The notes under the pieces: generated by a model
Seen by the model: only the letters and a program-made list of their open reading frames with translations
Databases searched by the model: none
Told to the model about the DNA's origin: nothing
Program-made: the position numbers and the translations under genes
Assembly (NCBI GenBank): GCA_014378525.1
Contig: JACMNL010000114.1
Location: forward strand, 1-59,003
Source of the DNA: Bacteriovorax sp.
GTDB lineage: Bacteria; Bdellovibrionota; Bacteriovoracia; Bacteriovoracales; Bacteriovoracaceae
Length of the DNA stretch: 59,003 nucleotides
Direction: 5' to 3'
Shown here: positions 8,182-17,662 of the stretch, piece by piece
Layout of the letters: each line of letters opens with the position of its first letter
Numbering within the stretch: position 1 is the first letter of the stretch

Positions 8182-9503
8182 AAAATCTTATTCAAAAGAC
8201 TATTGATCGCGCAATGAACTCCGGAGCTGATGCTTGTGATGTGATTATCAGCAATGGAGATTCAATGAATTTTTCAGCACAGGATGCTAAGCTCGAAAAA
8301 TTTAAGGTCGCAAAAACTTCTGTACTTGGAATCAGGGTCATTAAAAATAAAAAAATAGGTCTATCTTATTCTGAAAGTTTCGACGAAGACGCAATTAACT
8401 TTGCAGTGAAAAGCTCACTGGAAAATGCAGACTACTCTGACGTAAATGAGTTTGAATCGATTCAGGTAAAAAATGCATCTGACTTCGTTAAAAAAAGTAC
8501 AGATAAAGATATGAGCTCAACGGAAGAAAAAATTGAATTCGCACTAAAACTTGAAAGTGAAATCAGAAAAAGAGATCCGCGCATTACAGCTGTCCCTTAT
8601 AACGGACTATCTGTTGCTGAATCTCAAAGCTATTACATGAACTCGCTGGGAACTTATACGGAAGAAGGCGAAAGTTATTTAAGCGGCTACACTTCTGCTT
8701 TATTAAAAGAAGGCGACATCACTTCGATGCACTACTCTTCAATGCAGGAGCGCTCACTGGCAAAGATGGACCTGAATAAATGCATCGAAGAAACTCTTGA
8801 GCATGCAGTAAACTGGATGAACGCAAAACCTGTTGCCACAGGAAAATACGATGTGGTTTTCGATACAGAAGTTTTAAGCGAGATTCTCGGTGCTTTCTCT
8901 AGTTGTTTTTCAGCTAAAGAGGCCATTGAAAAAACCAATCCATGGGAAAATAAATTAAACCAGACTGTCGCTGATGCCCGCTTTACAATGATCGACTCTC
9001 CCCTTTATGCCGATGCTTTTTTTAAGCAGCATGTAGATAGTGAAGGTGTTCTGAAAAAAGATTTAACATTGATTGATAACGGTGTTCTTAAATCTTTTTT
9101 TCACAACACTGCAACGGCAAATTATTATAAAACGACAACAACCGGCCACGCTGCCCGCGGAGCAAAGTCTGCTCTAGGTGTTTCAGGAAGCAACTGGCTT
9201 ATCAAACCGGGAACAAGCTCCAGAGATGAAGTCACTGATGGTACTTATCTCGAAGTGGTCGATGTGATGGGAATCGGCCCCGGATCTGACAGTGTATCAG
9301 GTGAATTTTCTTTCGGTGCCAGTGGTTACCTTTGTAAAAACGGAAAAAGAATTCAACCAGTAAAAGGCATCACGATCGCAGGAAATTTTAACAAGCTTTT
9401 AACGGGCATCAAGTGCATGGGAAGAGATCTCCAGCACAATCACTCGCGTGGAATGTTTGCCCCTCTTATTAAGTTCAGTGAGCTCTCTGTAGCTGGGAAA
9501 TAA
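8178..9503 (+). CDS. tldE: Metalloprotease subunit TldE/PmbA
   Basis: The 441-residue partner of TldD (U62 family) lacks the HExxxH zinc site, as TldE should. It keeps the family C-terminal blocks GIGPGSDSVSGEFSFGASGY and VKGITIAGN. It is required to form the TldD/E heterodimer. The start overlaps the tldD stop, with GGAGG 8-10 bases upstream inside tldD. A modifier-peptide substrate is not evident nearby, so a housekeeping proteolysis role is most likely. Confidence 0.95.
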   Translation: MKNLIQKTIDRAMNSGADACDVIISNGDSMNFSAQDAKLEKFKVAKTSVLGIRVIKNKKIGLSYSESFDEDAINFAVKSSLENADYSDVNEFESIQVKNASDFVKKSTDKDMSSTEEKIEFALKLESEIRKRDPRITAVPYNGLSVAESQSYYMNSLGTYTEEGESYLSGYTSALLKEGDITSMHYSSMQERSLAKMDLNKCIEETLEHAVNWMNAKPVATGKYDVVFDTEVLSEILGAFSSCFSAKEAIEKTNPWENKLNQTVADARFTMIDSPLYADAFFKQHVDSEGVLKKDLTLIDNGVLKSFFHNTATANYYKTTTTGHAARGAKSALGVSGSNWLIKPGTSSRDEVTDGTYLEVVDVMGIGPGSDSVSGEFSFGASGYLCKNGKRIQPVKGITIAGNFNKLLTGIKCMGRDLQHNHSRGMFAPLIKFSELSVAGK

Positions 9504-9633
9504 TGGATTTACAGTAAGATGAGTCTGCAGCGGGTCTGTAAAAAGACCATAGTTGCAGTCTCTCAAACTAAAGTAGTATGATATTTATGTACGCTTTAAC
9601 CATGAGGGTTTGAGCACTAACGCCGGTGATAGA

Positions 9634-9864
9634 ATGAAAACGATTTTCGAATTATTTAGCGGATCAAAAAAAGAAAAAGCAACTCCACCTAAACATGAAG
9701 GACCTAAAATTTCCCGCGATGAACTGCGCGAATTTTTAATCAACAATAATCTTCAGGGTGATCTCTTAAAAAGTGTCACTGAATTAAAAACGAAGTACAC
9801 CGATATATCAAATTATCAGGCCGTAGAAATTTTAATGGATTATGCGGAGAAGACGAGTCACTAG
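9634..9864 (+). CDS. Small hydrophilic protein of unknown function
   Basis: Unrecognised 76-residue protein, Lys/Glu-rich, with a predicted helical C-terminal half and no signal peptide. The ATG at 9634 (MKTIFELFSG) is the natural start. An in-frame TTG at 9610 would add eight residues and has a GAGGG close by, so the start is uncertain. It lies between tldE and the binding-protein/kinase pair and may belong to either group. Confidence 0.6.
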   Translation: MKTIFELFSGSKKEKATPPKHEGPKISRDELREFLINNNLQGDLLKSVTELKTKYTDISNYQAVEILMDYAEKTSH

Positions 9865-9944
9865 AACTGTAGTTCTTCACTTTTAAAAGGTATGCGCACA
9901 TTTTGTTCATTGCTTTGGATTCCTACCCTTGTTATAAATATAGA

Positions 9945-10397
9945 GTGAGAATTATTACTCTGAAATTCCTCCTATTCATGGCCATCATGATGCTCGTCTG
10001 TACGCAGGTATCCGCAGCTGATGTGACTGTCATTATTAATGCAAAAAACCCTGTCAACTCAATTACCAATGAAGAGCTGAATGCTTTTTTTATAAAAAAA
10101 GAGCGCAACTGGAAAGATGGTAACGCAGTTCGTTTTTTTGACCACCGCGACGAAAATAATAATCGCAAACTATTCTTGAAAAAATACATTAAAAAAACAT
10201 CGAGAGAAATTGAGCTCTATTGGATAGGTGAAAAAATTTATACCGGAAACATTGCTCCCATCCAGATCACCTCAGATTCAATGATGGTGAGTATGGTATC
10301 CAGATTTTCTGGTGGTATTGGTTACGTTTCAAGCAAGTTTGTTATACCTAAAACCGTTAAGCGCATCACTGTCACAAACAGCGAGGGCAAGCAGTAA
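9945..10397 (+). CDS. Periplasmic phosphate-binding-protein-like domain protein
   Basis: The product resembles the small PstS-like periplasmic binding domain proteins often found beside sensor kinases. It carries VTVIINAKNPVNSITNEEL, a FFIKKERNWKDG segment, and a SGGIGYVSS motif like the ligand-loop region of phosphate-binding proteins. With the GTG start at 9945 it has a clean signal peptide (hydrophobic core LKFLLFMAIMMLVC, cleavage near VSA-A). A TTG at 9903 would add 14 non-signal-like residues in front. Its TAA shares a base with the ATG of the next gene, a membrane histidine kinase, so the two are coupled. I infer that it presents a ligand to that kinase; no ABC permease is nearby. Confidence 0.72.
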   Translation: MRIITLKFLLFMAIMMLVCTQVSAADVTVIINAKNPVNSITNEELNAFFIKKERNWKDGNAVRFFDHRDENNNRKLFLKKYIKKTSREIELYWIGEKIYTGNIAPIQITSDSMMVSMVSRFSGGIGYVSSKFVIPKTVKRITVTNSEGKQ

Positions 10398-12418
10398 TGG
10401 ATCGCCCATCTTTCGTACAAAATTCTTCCATCGTAAAACGACTTCGCTCAGTAATGATTTCGATCATCGTCTTTATTCTATTATGTTTTCTTGCAATCTA
10501 TGTTTCCAATGTTCATCAGCTGGAAGACATCCAGACTTTAAGCACGGCCAATAATCTCTTGAGTCTCAACACACAGGCCATAGAAAGTTTGAACTCTACA
10601 GAGCAAAATATGAACGTTATTTTCGTAAGAAAAGACGTAAGTGAACTTCGTTATAAATTTGAAGAAAATTTAAAAGTAACAAAACGTTTATTGTTCGACA
10701 GTGTCCTTCAATCGAGAGACGACGTTGTCCTGACGAAATTTCTTAATGAATCAATCGATGCTCTTGATCATCTCGAAATGAGCCACGAAATTATTTTCAA
10801 AAAACTAAAAAACCTTCACCAGATTTCAAGTCAGGTACAGATTGAAGAACTAAATGCAGATCTTCTGGTGGCGAGTCAGTACCTGATGGACGCCAAAGAA
10901 ATACTTCGTAAAATCCAGATTCACATCAACAAACAAAATGAAGGAATTTTTTCTTCCATTTACAAAAACCGTTACCGCCCTCTATTAATTGCTATCGGTC
11001 TTTGCATTCTCTTTTTAACTTTTGTCGCAACCATCGGCTGGGCAATTGCAAGAAATGCGGCCAGGTCCATTCTCAATCTCCTTGAGGCCACAGTAAAAGT
11101 CGGCCAGGGTAATACAACTTATCAAGCCCCCATCCTCGCTCATGATGAAATCGGACGCGTAACTTATGCGTTCAATAAAATGATTACTTCACTTGATGCC
11201 GGTCAACGCCAGCTCAACAGAGCGATCGACAGAACATCACGCCTGCAAAGTATTACCGAATCTTTTTCTGAAGCGCTGACACCGGATCAGGTATTTGATG
11301 TTGTCTTCAAGCAGGCCTTTGAATCGATGGAAGCTTCTGCCGGATCCATATCAATCGTTTCTGAAGAAAAAGGTTACATGGAAGTAAAAAGACTCGTAGG
11401 CTACGATGACGAGACTGCAGAAAAATATAAAAAATTTCCGATTTCCTTGGATATTCCTTCTGCCGAAGTTGCTCGCACAGGTGAAGCTATTTTCACAACA
11501 TCTGACCAACTCTCACGTTATAAGGATCTCGAAGACCGCTCTCGTATGGGAGAATTCTCCATCGCTTACCTTCCATTAATTATTCAGGGAAAAGCACTGG
11601 GAACTGTGACATTCAGTTTTTCAATAAACAAAATTTTTGACCAATACGAAAAAGATTTTATGATTGCACTTGCACGTCAGTGTGCTCAGGCCGTTCACAG
11701 ATCCCAGCTTTATGATGATGCCAGAAAAGCGATTGAAGTCCGCGATGAATTCTTATCGATTGCTTCACATGAATTGCGAACACCTCTTACTCCTCTAAAA
11801 ATGCAGATCCAGGCAGTCGCAAGACAACTCGGAAAAGACTCTGGTAACCTCACTCCTGAACGGCTTATAAAAATGGTGGAAACATCTGATAGACAAATCA
11901 CAAGACTTTCAGTTTTAATCGACGACCTGCTGGACGTAACAAGAATTTCTGCAGGAAAACTTTCTTTAAACAAAGAACATTTCAGCATGAAAGAGATGAT
12001 CAACGAAGTGGTCTCTCAGTATTCACAGCAATTCAAAATTTCTGATTCGAATGTTGAAGTCGTCATTGAAGGCGACATGATGGGCCTTTGGGACAAAGTG
12101 AGGATCGAACAGGTCATCATCAACCTGCTGACCAATGCAGCTAAATATGCACCGAAAAAACCTGTGACCATCAAGCTTACTAAAATTGATTCCACGATCA
12201 AGATTCAGGTGACTGATCAGGGGCCAGGAATTTCACTGGAGAATCAGGACAGAATCTTTAAGCGTTTTGAACGAGTCAGCGATAAACAAAATATCGGGGG
12301 CCTTGGTCTTGGACTCTACATCTGCACTCAGATCGTCGAAGCTCACCGTGGTAAAATTTATGTGGAAAGTATTATCGGTCAGGGATCAACATTCACAGTT
12401 GAGCTGCCGGAAAAGTAA
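10397..12418 (+). CDS. Membrane sensor histidine kinase (HAMP-GAF-HisKA-HATPase)
   Basis: The 673-residue protein has two membrane segments (about 18-37 and 195-217) enclosing a helical periplasmic domain of about 155 residues. After these come a HAMP linker (about 218-270), a GAF domain (about 290-435), HisKA with His458 in SIASHELRTPL, and a HATPase_c domain with GLGLGLYIC near the end. It combines an outside signal (via the periplasmic helix bundle and perhaps the adjacent binding-protein-like partner) with an intracellular GAF ligand. No receiver gene is adjacent, so it is an orphan kinase here. It ends with zero spacing against the convergent ABC transporter gene (stops at 12416-12418 and 12419-12421). 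Confidence 0.93.
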   Translation: MDRPSFVQNSSIVKRLRSVMISIIVFILLCFLAIYVSNVHQLEDIQTLSTANNLLSLNTQAIESLNSTEQNMNVIFVRKDVSELRYKFEENLKVTKRLLFDSVLQSRDDVVLTKFLNESIDALDHLEMSHEIIFKKLKNLHQISSQVQIEELNADLLVASQYLMDAKEILRKIQIHINKQNEGIFSSIYKNRYRPLLIAIGLCILFLTFVATIGWAIARNAARSILNLLEATVKVGQGNTTYQAPILAHDEIGRVTYAFNKMITSLDAGQRQLNRAIDRTSRLQSITESFSEALTPDQVFDVVFKQAFESMEASAGSISIVSEEKGYMEVKRLVGYDDETAEKYKKFPISLDIPSAEVARTGEAIFTTSDQLSRYKDLEDRSRMGEFSIAYLPLIIQGKALGTVTFSFSINKIFDQYEKDFMIALARQCAQAVHRSQLYDDARKAIEVRDEFLSIASHELRTPLTPLKMQIQAVARQLGKDSGNLTPERLIKMVETSDRQITRLSVLIDDLLDVTRISAGKLSLNKEHFSMKEMINEVVSQYSQQFKISDSNVEVVIEGDMMGLWDKVRIEQVIINLLTNAAKYAPKKPVTIKLTKIDSTIKIQVTDQGPGISLENQDRIFKRFERVSDKQNIGGLGLGLYICTQIVEAHRGKIYVESIIGQGSTFTVELPEK

Positions 12419-15400
12419 TTATAAAACTTCGACTTCATCCACTAAACCAAATTCACTCGCCTGCTCTTTTATTAAAGCTTCATTAGGTTTCTTAAAAGAT
12501 TCAAGTCTTCCATCATTCATCACCATCAGGTAATCAAGATCGGCCACTGTACCAAGCCTGTGGGCAATAACCAGAACCGTTTTATCTTTTAGTTCACGTC
12601 GAAGAACTCTTTGTATTTTTGCATCTGAAACGACATCTACACTTGCCGTCGCTTCATCGAGCATAATAATTTTTGCATCAAGAAGAAGTGCACGGGAAAG
12701 ACAAAATAACTGTCTCTGCCCTTGTGAAAGATTTGCTCCTCCATCACTGACAGGTGATAACAATCCCAATGGATAATTTTTAACCAGATCTTCCAGCCCT
12801 GTTTCATGAAGGACTTTCCAGATTTCATGATCAGTCTTTCTTGAATAAGGATCGAGGTTGCTTCTCAATGTTCCCATAAACAGTGTCGGGTCCTGAGGAA
12901 TGATTGCAAGTCTCGATCTAAGTGTATTGAGATCTACACTGGCTATATCTACTCCATCAATTTCAATGGAACCTTTATGCAGATTAATAAATCTGTAAAT
13001 CATCTGGAAGAGAGTTGTTTTACCTGCACCGGTTCTTCCGACAATTCCTACCTGTGCTTTTGAAGAAATTTCTACGCTCAGGCCTTTAACAACTTCAGGA
13101 AGGGATTCATCATATTTTGCATGAACATTTTTAAAACTAATTTTTCCGTGGGCAGGCCAGCTGTCTTCCACGATAGTTTTCTTTTCAGTAAGGAAGCTTT
13201 TTTCTGCATGCAAATGAGTCATGAATCTGATTCTTTCAATCGAAGTCATACGCGACTCAAGATCTGAAAGAATACGAATTCCCCAGTTAAGGGCTCCCCA
13301 GAAAGACATTGAATATAAAATAACAAGGCCTGCTGTTGGTGCAGTCAGGTAACCGTTCTTCACGCTGTAGATCAGGCAAAGTGCAGTTGATCCGGAAATC
13401 AACCCGCCAATCATTGGTATGCGGATAGAAAACCATCTGTTTAGTAAAAAGTTATTTACGAATGCCAGCTGACTTTTTTCAAGATGATCAAAAAACTGCG
13501 ACCTGAACCATGCTTCTTTTTTATAGGCACGAATGACAGGTAAACCGCCTAATGTCTCTTTAAAGTGAGCATATCTCGGTGAGCGTGCAACTGAGTCCAT
13601 TCTTTTTGCTTCTCGTGCCGAGGCACGATAGTTCATCTGTAGCTGCCAGTATAAAAACCCAACGGGAATGATGACGATCAAAACTAAAGGCACTGAAAAA
13701 ATAATCAGAGAAAGTGAAACGATAATTTGAAACAGAGACTGAACTGCTGCTTCAAAACTCCATTGTAATTGAATATCAACAGACTCAAGATCGCGTGAAA
13801 ATCTTTGCAGTAATCTTCCCACTGGAGTTGTATCAAAGAATCTCACCGGTGCTTTTAGTACAGAGGCCAGCATTTTATCGTGAAGTTCTACTCCTGCCTT
13901 GATTCCGCGTTTAAGCCAGAACATCTGGTTGCTCAAGTTGAAAGTTAAACTTATAAGTGCAATCCCGCCGTATACAAGCACGCCCCTGGTAGCTGTGATT
14001 TTTTCCGGATGTGCAGAAAACCAGCTTAACCACCATTGATTGAATAATGGAAAAACAGAAATACCAAGAACACCCAAAATAAGTGTTACGATAATCAGTT
14101 TCTGACTTTTTCCATCGCCACCCAATGCTTTAACGTAGTCCCAGTAAAGTGAACCTTTCACGGCCCCTTCTTCCCTGTCTTCATCACTCATCAATCTCGT
14201 TTCAGTTTTAGCAGAGTCCCCTGCAATAGAAGCGGCAAGCTCAGAATCTTTTTCATTGGAATGAACATCAAGATGATGCGAATAAAAATGCTTAAAATCT
14301 TCATTCCCGGAAATTAATTGTGCCAAATTTCCGTCGGCCGCAATCGCTCCGTTTTTTAAAAAAAGTATTCTATCAAACTGATTAAGAGCTTCGAGTCTAT
14401 GAGTCGCAATGATTATAGTTTTATTTTTCCATGCACCTAAAATTAAATTTTTCACCAGCTGTTTTTCTGTGTGAACGTCAACTGCTGATAAAGGATCATC
14501 AAGAAGTACAATCTGCGGGTCCTGAATGTAGCATCTTCCAAGAGAAACTCTTTGTTTTTGTCCACCGCTCAGGTTGACACCTTTTTCACCGATCTCAGTC
14601 AGTAATCCACCGGGTAGAGATTCGATATCCCTTTCCATTGAAGTAATAAAAAGTGCTTCATTAATTTTCGTTTCAGTAATGTTCTCTTTGCCCATTTTCA
14701 GGTTTTCAAGAACATTGGCGTTCATGATGTAACTTTCCTGACTGACATAACCGATTTCATCACTCGCAAGAAACACTCCGCCACTGAGTGGTTTCATTTC
14801 CTGCAGGATGAGTTGAATAATTGTTGTTTTTCCGGATCCGACTTCACCGACGATAGCAACAGTTGATCCTTTTTTAATATCGAAGTTCAAATCGTTTAAT
14901 TCAAAACTTCCACTGTCACTTTTATAAGTGACATTATCAAAACGTATGATTGAATCCTGAAGATCTGACTCTCCAGCAATAGTATGCCCGGCCACTTTAT
15001 CAGAATCTAAAAACGTAATAATTCTTTTTGCCGAAACCCATGCATTGATCAGTCTCGACAATACTCCCGGCAGATGGCTGATCGGCTCCTGTAGTAATCC
15101 AAAAAGTGAAACGCAGGTAAGGACAAGTGCCGGAGTCAGAGTTTTCCCTCTGAGTACATGCACCCCAAGAGCGATGAATAAAACCAGTGTTGAAATGGCA
15201 AGGAAGCTTAGTCCCGAAAGCATTTCAGCTTTGGCCAGGCTTCTTCTGGCCTTCACTTCTTCAGCGCGCACCAGACCAATCTGGTTGGAAATTTCTTTTT
15301 CCCAGACAAAATATTTTACAAGTCTCATCGACTGAAGAATCTGGCCCATTAAAGTTACGCGATGATCGCGCTTCTTCATCATTTCATCTTCTAGATGTAT

Positions 15401-16099
15401 AAAGTTTTTTGCAATTTTTCTCGTAACAGGTGTGAGGATTAACAAGACACCAACTGCAATGAACGCCGTCCATCCCAGATAATAAAACAGCATCGAGATT
15501 GATCCGGTAAGCAGCAATGTGGCCCATCCCACATCTCCCAGCAACATTGGCACATCTGAAATAGCTTCACTATCAGAGCTCATGTGATTGACGACATCTC
15601 CCACATTGGCATTTTGTCTCGCCTTCTGTGAAAGCTTCAAGGCCGCTTCAAAAATAAGTCTGTTTAATCGTGCAGTGATTTTTACGTTCGCTCTCAGAGT
15701 CGCATAAAAGTTATGCTGATATCCGATACCCATAACTATGCCGATGCATCCGATACCAATCGCAACCGGAATAATCGTGTGATAAGTTTCCTGTCCCTGA
15801 GTCATTTTTGTAAGTCGTGTGATGAACTGGTTTACGAAAAATGGAGTGGCAAGACTTGCAAGAGTTCCAAGAATATAAAAAGACCACGCTCTGAATACGA
15901 GTTTTTTCTGTTCCATCACTAATGCAGATAAAAATTTTCTTTGCGATGAAAGATCGATCGGCTGTACATAATCCGTTCTTACAATTTTTACTTCCGGAGG
16001 AATTGGAAGGAGATCATCGAATGTAAGTATTTTTTTTCGGCCCTTTTTTACAAGGGGTGTGACGTTGAAGAAAAAAAAGGTTTTGAAACTAGCTAGCAT
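12419..16099 (-). CDS. Full-length fused ABC exporter, ABCC/MRP-like
   Basis: The 1226-residue protein contains the whole transporter in one chain: TMD1 (about 60-330), NBD1 (Walker A GEVGSGKT 418-425, signature LSGGQ about 510, Walker B IVLLDD about 530-535), linker, TMD2 (about 665-960), NBD2 (Walker A GRTGAGKT 1021-1028, signature LSQGQ, Walker B IIMLDE). NBD1 has Asp in place of the catalytic Glu (LLDDPLSAVD) while NBD2 has the normal Glu (MLDEATASVD). This asymmetry is characteristic of eukaryotic-type ABCC proteins. Most bacterial exporters are half-size. It should pump amphipathic or conjugated compounds out across the inner membrane. No clear ribosome-binding site precedes its ATG, which sits beside a hairpin and a direct repeat. 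Confidence 0.92.
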   Translation of the reverse strand: MLASFKTFFFFNVTPLVKKGRKKILTFDDLLPIPPEVKIVRTDYVQPIDLSSQRKFLSALVMEQKKLVFRAWSFYILGTLASLATPFFVNQFITRLTKMTQGQETYHTIIPVAIGIGCIGIVMGIGYQHNFYATLRANVKITARLNRLIFEAALKLSQKARQNANVGDVVNHMSSDSEAISDVPMLLGDVGWATLLLTGSISMLFYYLGWTAFIAVGVLLILTPVTRKIAKNFIHLEDEMMKKRDHRVTLMGQILQSMRLVKYFVWEKEISNQIGLVRAEEVKARRSLAKAEMLSGLSFLAISTLVLFIALGVHVLRGKTLTPALVLTCVSLFGLLQEPISHLPGVLSRLINAWVSAKRIITFLDSDKVAGHTIAGESDLQDSIIRFDNVTYKSDSGSFELNDLNFDIKKGSTVAIVGEVGSGKTTIIQLILQEMKPLSGGVFLASDEIGYVSQESYIMNANVLENLKMGKENITETKINEALFITSMERDIESLPGGLLTEIGEKGVNLSGGQKQRVSLGRCYIQDPQIVLLDDPLSAVDVHTEKQLVKNLILGAWKNKTIIIATHRLEALNQFDRILFLKNGAIAADGNLAQLISGNEDFKHFYSHHLDVHSNEKDSELAASIAGDSAKTETRLMSDEDREEGAVKGSLYWDYVKALGGDGKSQKLIIVTLILGVLGISVFPLFNQWWLSWFSAHPEKITATRGVLVYGGIALISLTFNLSNQMFWLKRGIKAGVELHDKMLASVLKAPVRFFDTTPVGRLLQRFSRDLESVDIQLQWSFEAAVQSLFQIIVSLSLIIFSVPLVLIVIIPVGFLYWQLQMNYRASAREAKRMDSVARSPRYAHFKETLGGLPVIRAYKKEAWFRSQFFDHLEKSQLAFVNNFLLNRWFSIRIPMIGGLISGSTALCLIYSVKNGYLTAPTAGLVILYSMSFWGALNWGIRILSDLESRMTSIERIRFMTHLHAEKSFLTEKKTIVEDSWPAHGKISFKNVHAKYDESLPEVVKGLSVEISSKAQVGIVGRTGAGKTTLFQMIYRFINLHKGSIEIDGVDIASVDLNTLRSRLAIIPQDPTLFMGTLRSNLDPYSRKTDHEIWKVLHETGLEDLVKNYPLGLLSPVSDGGANLSQGQRQLFCLSRALLLDAKIIMLDEATASVDVVSDAKIQRVLRRELKDKTVLVIAHRLGTVADLDYLMVMNDGRLESFKKPNEALIKEQASEFGLVDEVEVL

Positions 16100-16137
16100 G
16101 GCACCAAAAGATACACAATGGTGCGCAAACTAGCTAG
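16086..16137. repeat. 11-base direct repeat flanking a hairpin at the ABC gene start
   Basis: AAACTAGCTAG occurs at 16086-16096 and again at 16127-16137. Between them, GCACCA (16101-16106) and TGGTGC (16119-16124) can pair into a hairpin that sits against the ABC exporter start codon (16097-16099). It could be a protein-binding site, a weak terminator of the upstream gene, or a translation-control structure. Confidence 0.5.
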
Positions 16138-16148
16138 AGATTGTGAAA

Positions 16149-16706
16149 TTATTTTTTAGTTGGAAGTGGTTTAATATCTCCACAATCAGCAGCGAGCCAC
16201 TTGCCTGAAGAGTCCATATCCATGCGGTCTGGAGCCCCTTCTTTAGTCGTCATATTAATAACTGCTTTTCCAGTGTAAGCAGTCGGCCCCTTAAGAGTAA
16301 AATCTGCAGTTCCATCACTCTTTGGTGTACCAGAACATGTAAATTTCATACTTACATTTGTTGCCGTACGTTTTGTGATTTCATTTTTACAGTTTTCATT
16401 CTGACTTGTAGGAATGTCCATTTTTTCGGCCTGCTCTTTCGAAATACAAACCTTTACCGTTCTTGGTTTTCCGGCACCAATAGACAGGCCTTGTTTTGCC
16501 ATCATCTCTTCTACCATTTTGCGCTGTTCAGCAGGCATGCTGGCCATTTGTTTTTTCATATCGGCCATCGCTTTTTCAACTTTTCCACTTTGGCTTTTCA
16601 TTGTGAAGCTATGCTCCCACAAACCTGGTTTCATTCCTTCAGCAGCATGAGCGTTAAAGAATAAAGACGTACTCAGAATTAAGAATAATACATGGGACTT
16701 TTTCAT
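16149..16706 (-). CDS. DUF3617 family exported protein
   Basis: The 185-residue product begins with a signal peptide (MKKSHVLFLILSTSLFFNAHA) and then shows the DUF3617 signature: MKPGLWEHSFTM near the mature N-terminus, a Met-rich helical region with EEMMAKQ, and the VKVCISKEQAEK segment followed by conserved cysteines. The family is periplasmic and of unknown function. The ATG at 16704-16706 has GGAG seven bases upstream; the GTG twelve bases before it overlaps that site and is unlikely. The ABC exporter gene starts 49 bases downstream of this gene's stop. Confidence 0.85.
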   Translation of the reverse strand: MKKSHVLFLILSTSLFFNAHAAEGMKPGLWEHSFTMKSQSGKVEKAMADMKKQMASMPAEQRKMVEEMMAKQGLSIGAGKPRTVKVCISKEQAEKMDIPTSQNENCKNEITKRTATNVSMKFTCSGTPKSDGTADFTLKGPTAYTGKAVINMTTKEGAPDRMDMDSSGKWLAADCGDIKPLPTKK

Positions 16707-16775
16707 ATGAATCTCCACTAAAACTATTTTGAAGTGTTAATAATTTACTTAAATAGTATTTAGTGGGCAAATGAT

Positions 16776-17561
16776 TTAAATATTAAAATTTCCTTCGCAC
16801 GTCTCAGCATTCCACTTTTCTTCGCGTGGGCCATAGATAAAAACAACACCACCATATTTCTCTTCTTCATTAGTGGCCATGTTCGAGCCTTCAAGAACAT
16901 TAATTGCGTTGGTAATTGTCGCTTTACTCACCATAATGCAGCCACTGGACATAACTGCTGCCATATCTTTAGTGACCATAGAATGCGGATGAATAATAGT
17001 AGACCTTTCACACGCCTTATCATTGATATCTTTTTCCAGGCCATGAATTACCAGGCTTCTGCCGAACTTGCCTTCGTACTCAGTTCCTGCAACATAAAAA
17101 CCTGATGAAGAAGCATTTGAACCGATTTCATTGCTGAAATACTTTGCAACTTTCAATGTGTTTTTATTCGTAGATAGATGTGTATTGATCATGCTGGCAT
17201 TGTATCTGCCATGGGCCGCAGCCATTTTAGAGATCTCACCGGTCTGTCTGTCGACGATGAACATTCTTCTGTCGTGTCCTGATGCTGTGTAATCTACAAT
17301 TGCAAAAATTCTTTTTGAATCAAGAGTTATATTTGGATTTCCCGAACAACGGTTGTCACCGCCAATTTGAGAAATCGTTTTCTGAAATACTGTATCGCCA
17401 TGTTTTTCAAAAAAACATTTAACGTGACTTAAAGCTTTTGAATTTAGTTTTTGATCAATGAAGTTTTTTTCAATTGTGCTCCATGGAAGCAGGTCTGCGA
17501 ATGCTGTGGTTGTAAATAAAAAAGTGGTCAGTACAATACAGAACTGTTTTTTTGATTTCAT
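16776..17561 (-). CDS. Exported L,D-transpeptidase-like protein (YkuD_2 type)
   Basis: The 261-residue protein has a signal peptide (to about residue 22, FLFTTTAFA) and the murein L,D-transpeptidase catalytic-domain-like layout of the YkuD_2 family: MFIVDRQTG strand, AAAHGRYN, KYFSNEIGSNASSSGFYV, GRSLVIHGLE, and the catalytic region IIHPHSM...SSGCIMV. Cys208 in the SSGC motif is the expected nucleophile and His191 or His193 the partner. It probably acts on peptidoglycan stem peptides in the periplasm, and in a predator could remodel host or self wall. Its upstream region contains an inverted repeat at 17602-17634. Confidence 0.82.
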   Translation of the reverse strand: MKSKKQFCIVLTTFLFTTTAFADLLPWSTIEKNFIDQKLNSKALSHVKCFFEKHGDTVFQKTISQIGGDNRCSGNPNITLDSKRIFAIVDYTASGHDRRMFIVDRQTGEISKMAAAHGRYNASMINTHLSTNKNTLKVAKYFSNEIGSNASSSGFYVAGTEYEGKFGRSLVIHGLEKDINDKACERSTIIHPHSMVTKDMAAVMSSGCIMVSKATITNAINVLEGSNMATNEEEKYGGVVFIYGPREEKWNAETCEGNFNI

Positions 17562-17601
17562 AATATCCCCTCACCATCATATTACCTTATAGTTAGGGAA
17601 A

Positions 17602-17634
17602 CATCGGGCCGGAGTTCTTTTCCCATGCCCGATG
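17602..17634 (-). other. Inverted repeat CATCGGGC / GCCCGATG
   Basis: An 8-base perfect inverted repeat with a 17-base loop lies after the stop of the gene at 17663 and before the L,D-transpeptidase-like start. It may be a weak terminator (TTT follows on the minus strand, no long T-tract) or an operator. Confidence 0.4.
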
Positions 17635-17662
17635 GATGGTCTCGGTTATTTATAGAATATAT

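Noticed and set aside
12637..15402. Several open frames antisense or out of frame within the ABC exporter gene
   Set aside because: They have no ribosome-binding sites, no domain features, and lie fully inside a well-supported gene with intact motifs.
16727..16775. Short promoter or gene before the DUF3617 gene
   Set aside because: AT-rich, no frame over 20 codons with a ribosome-binding site and no recognisable promoter boxes.
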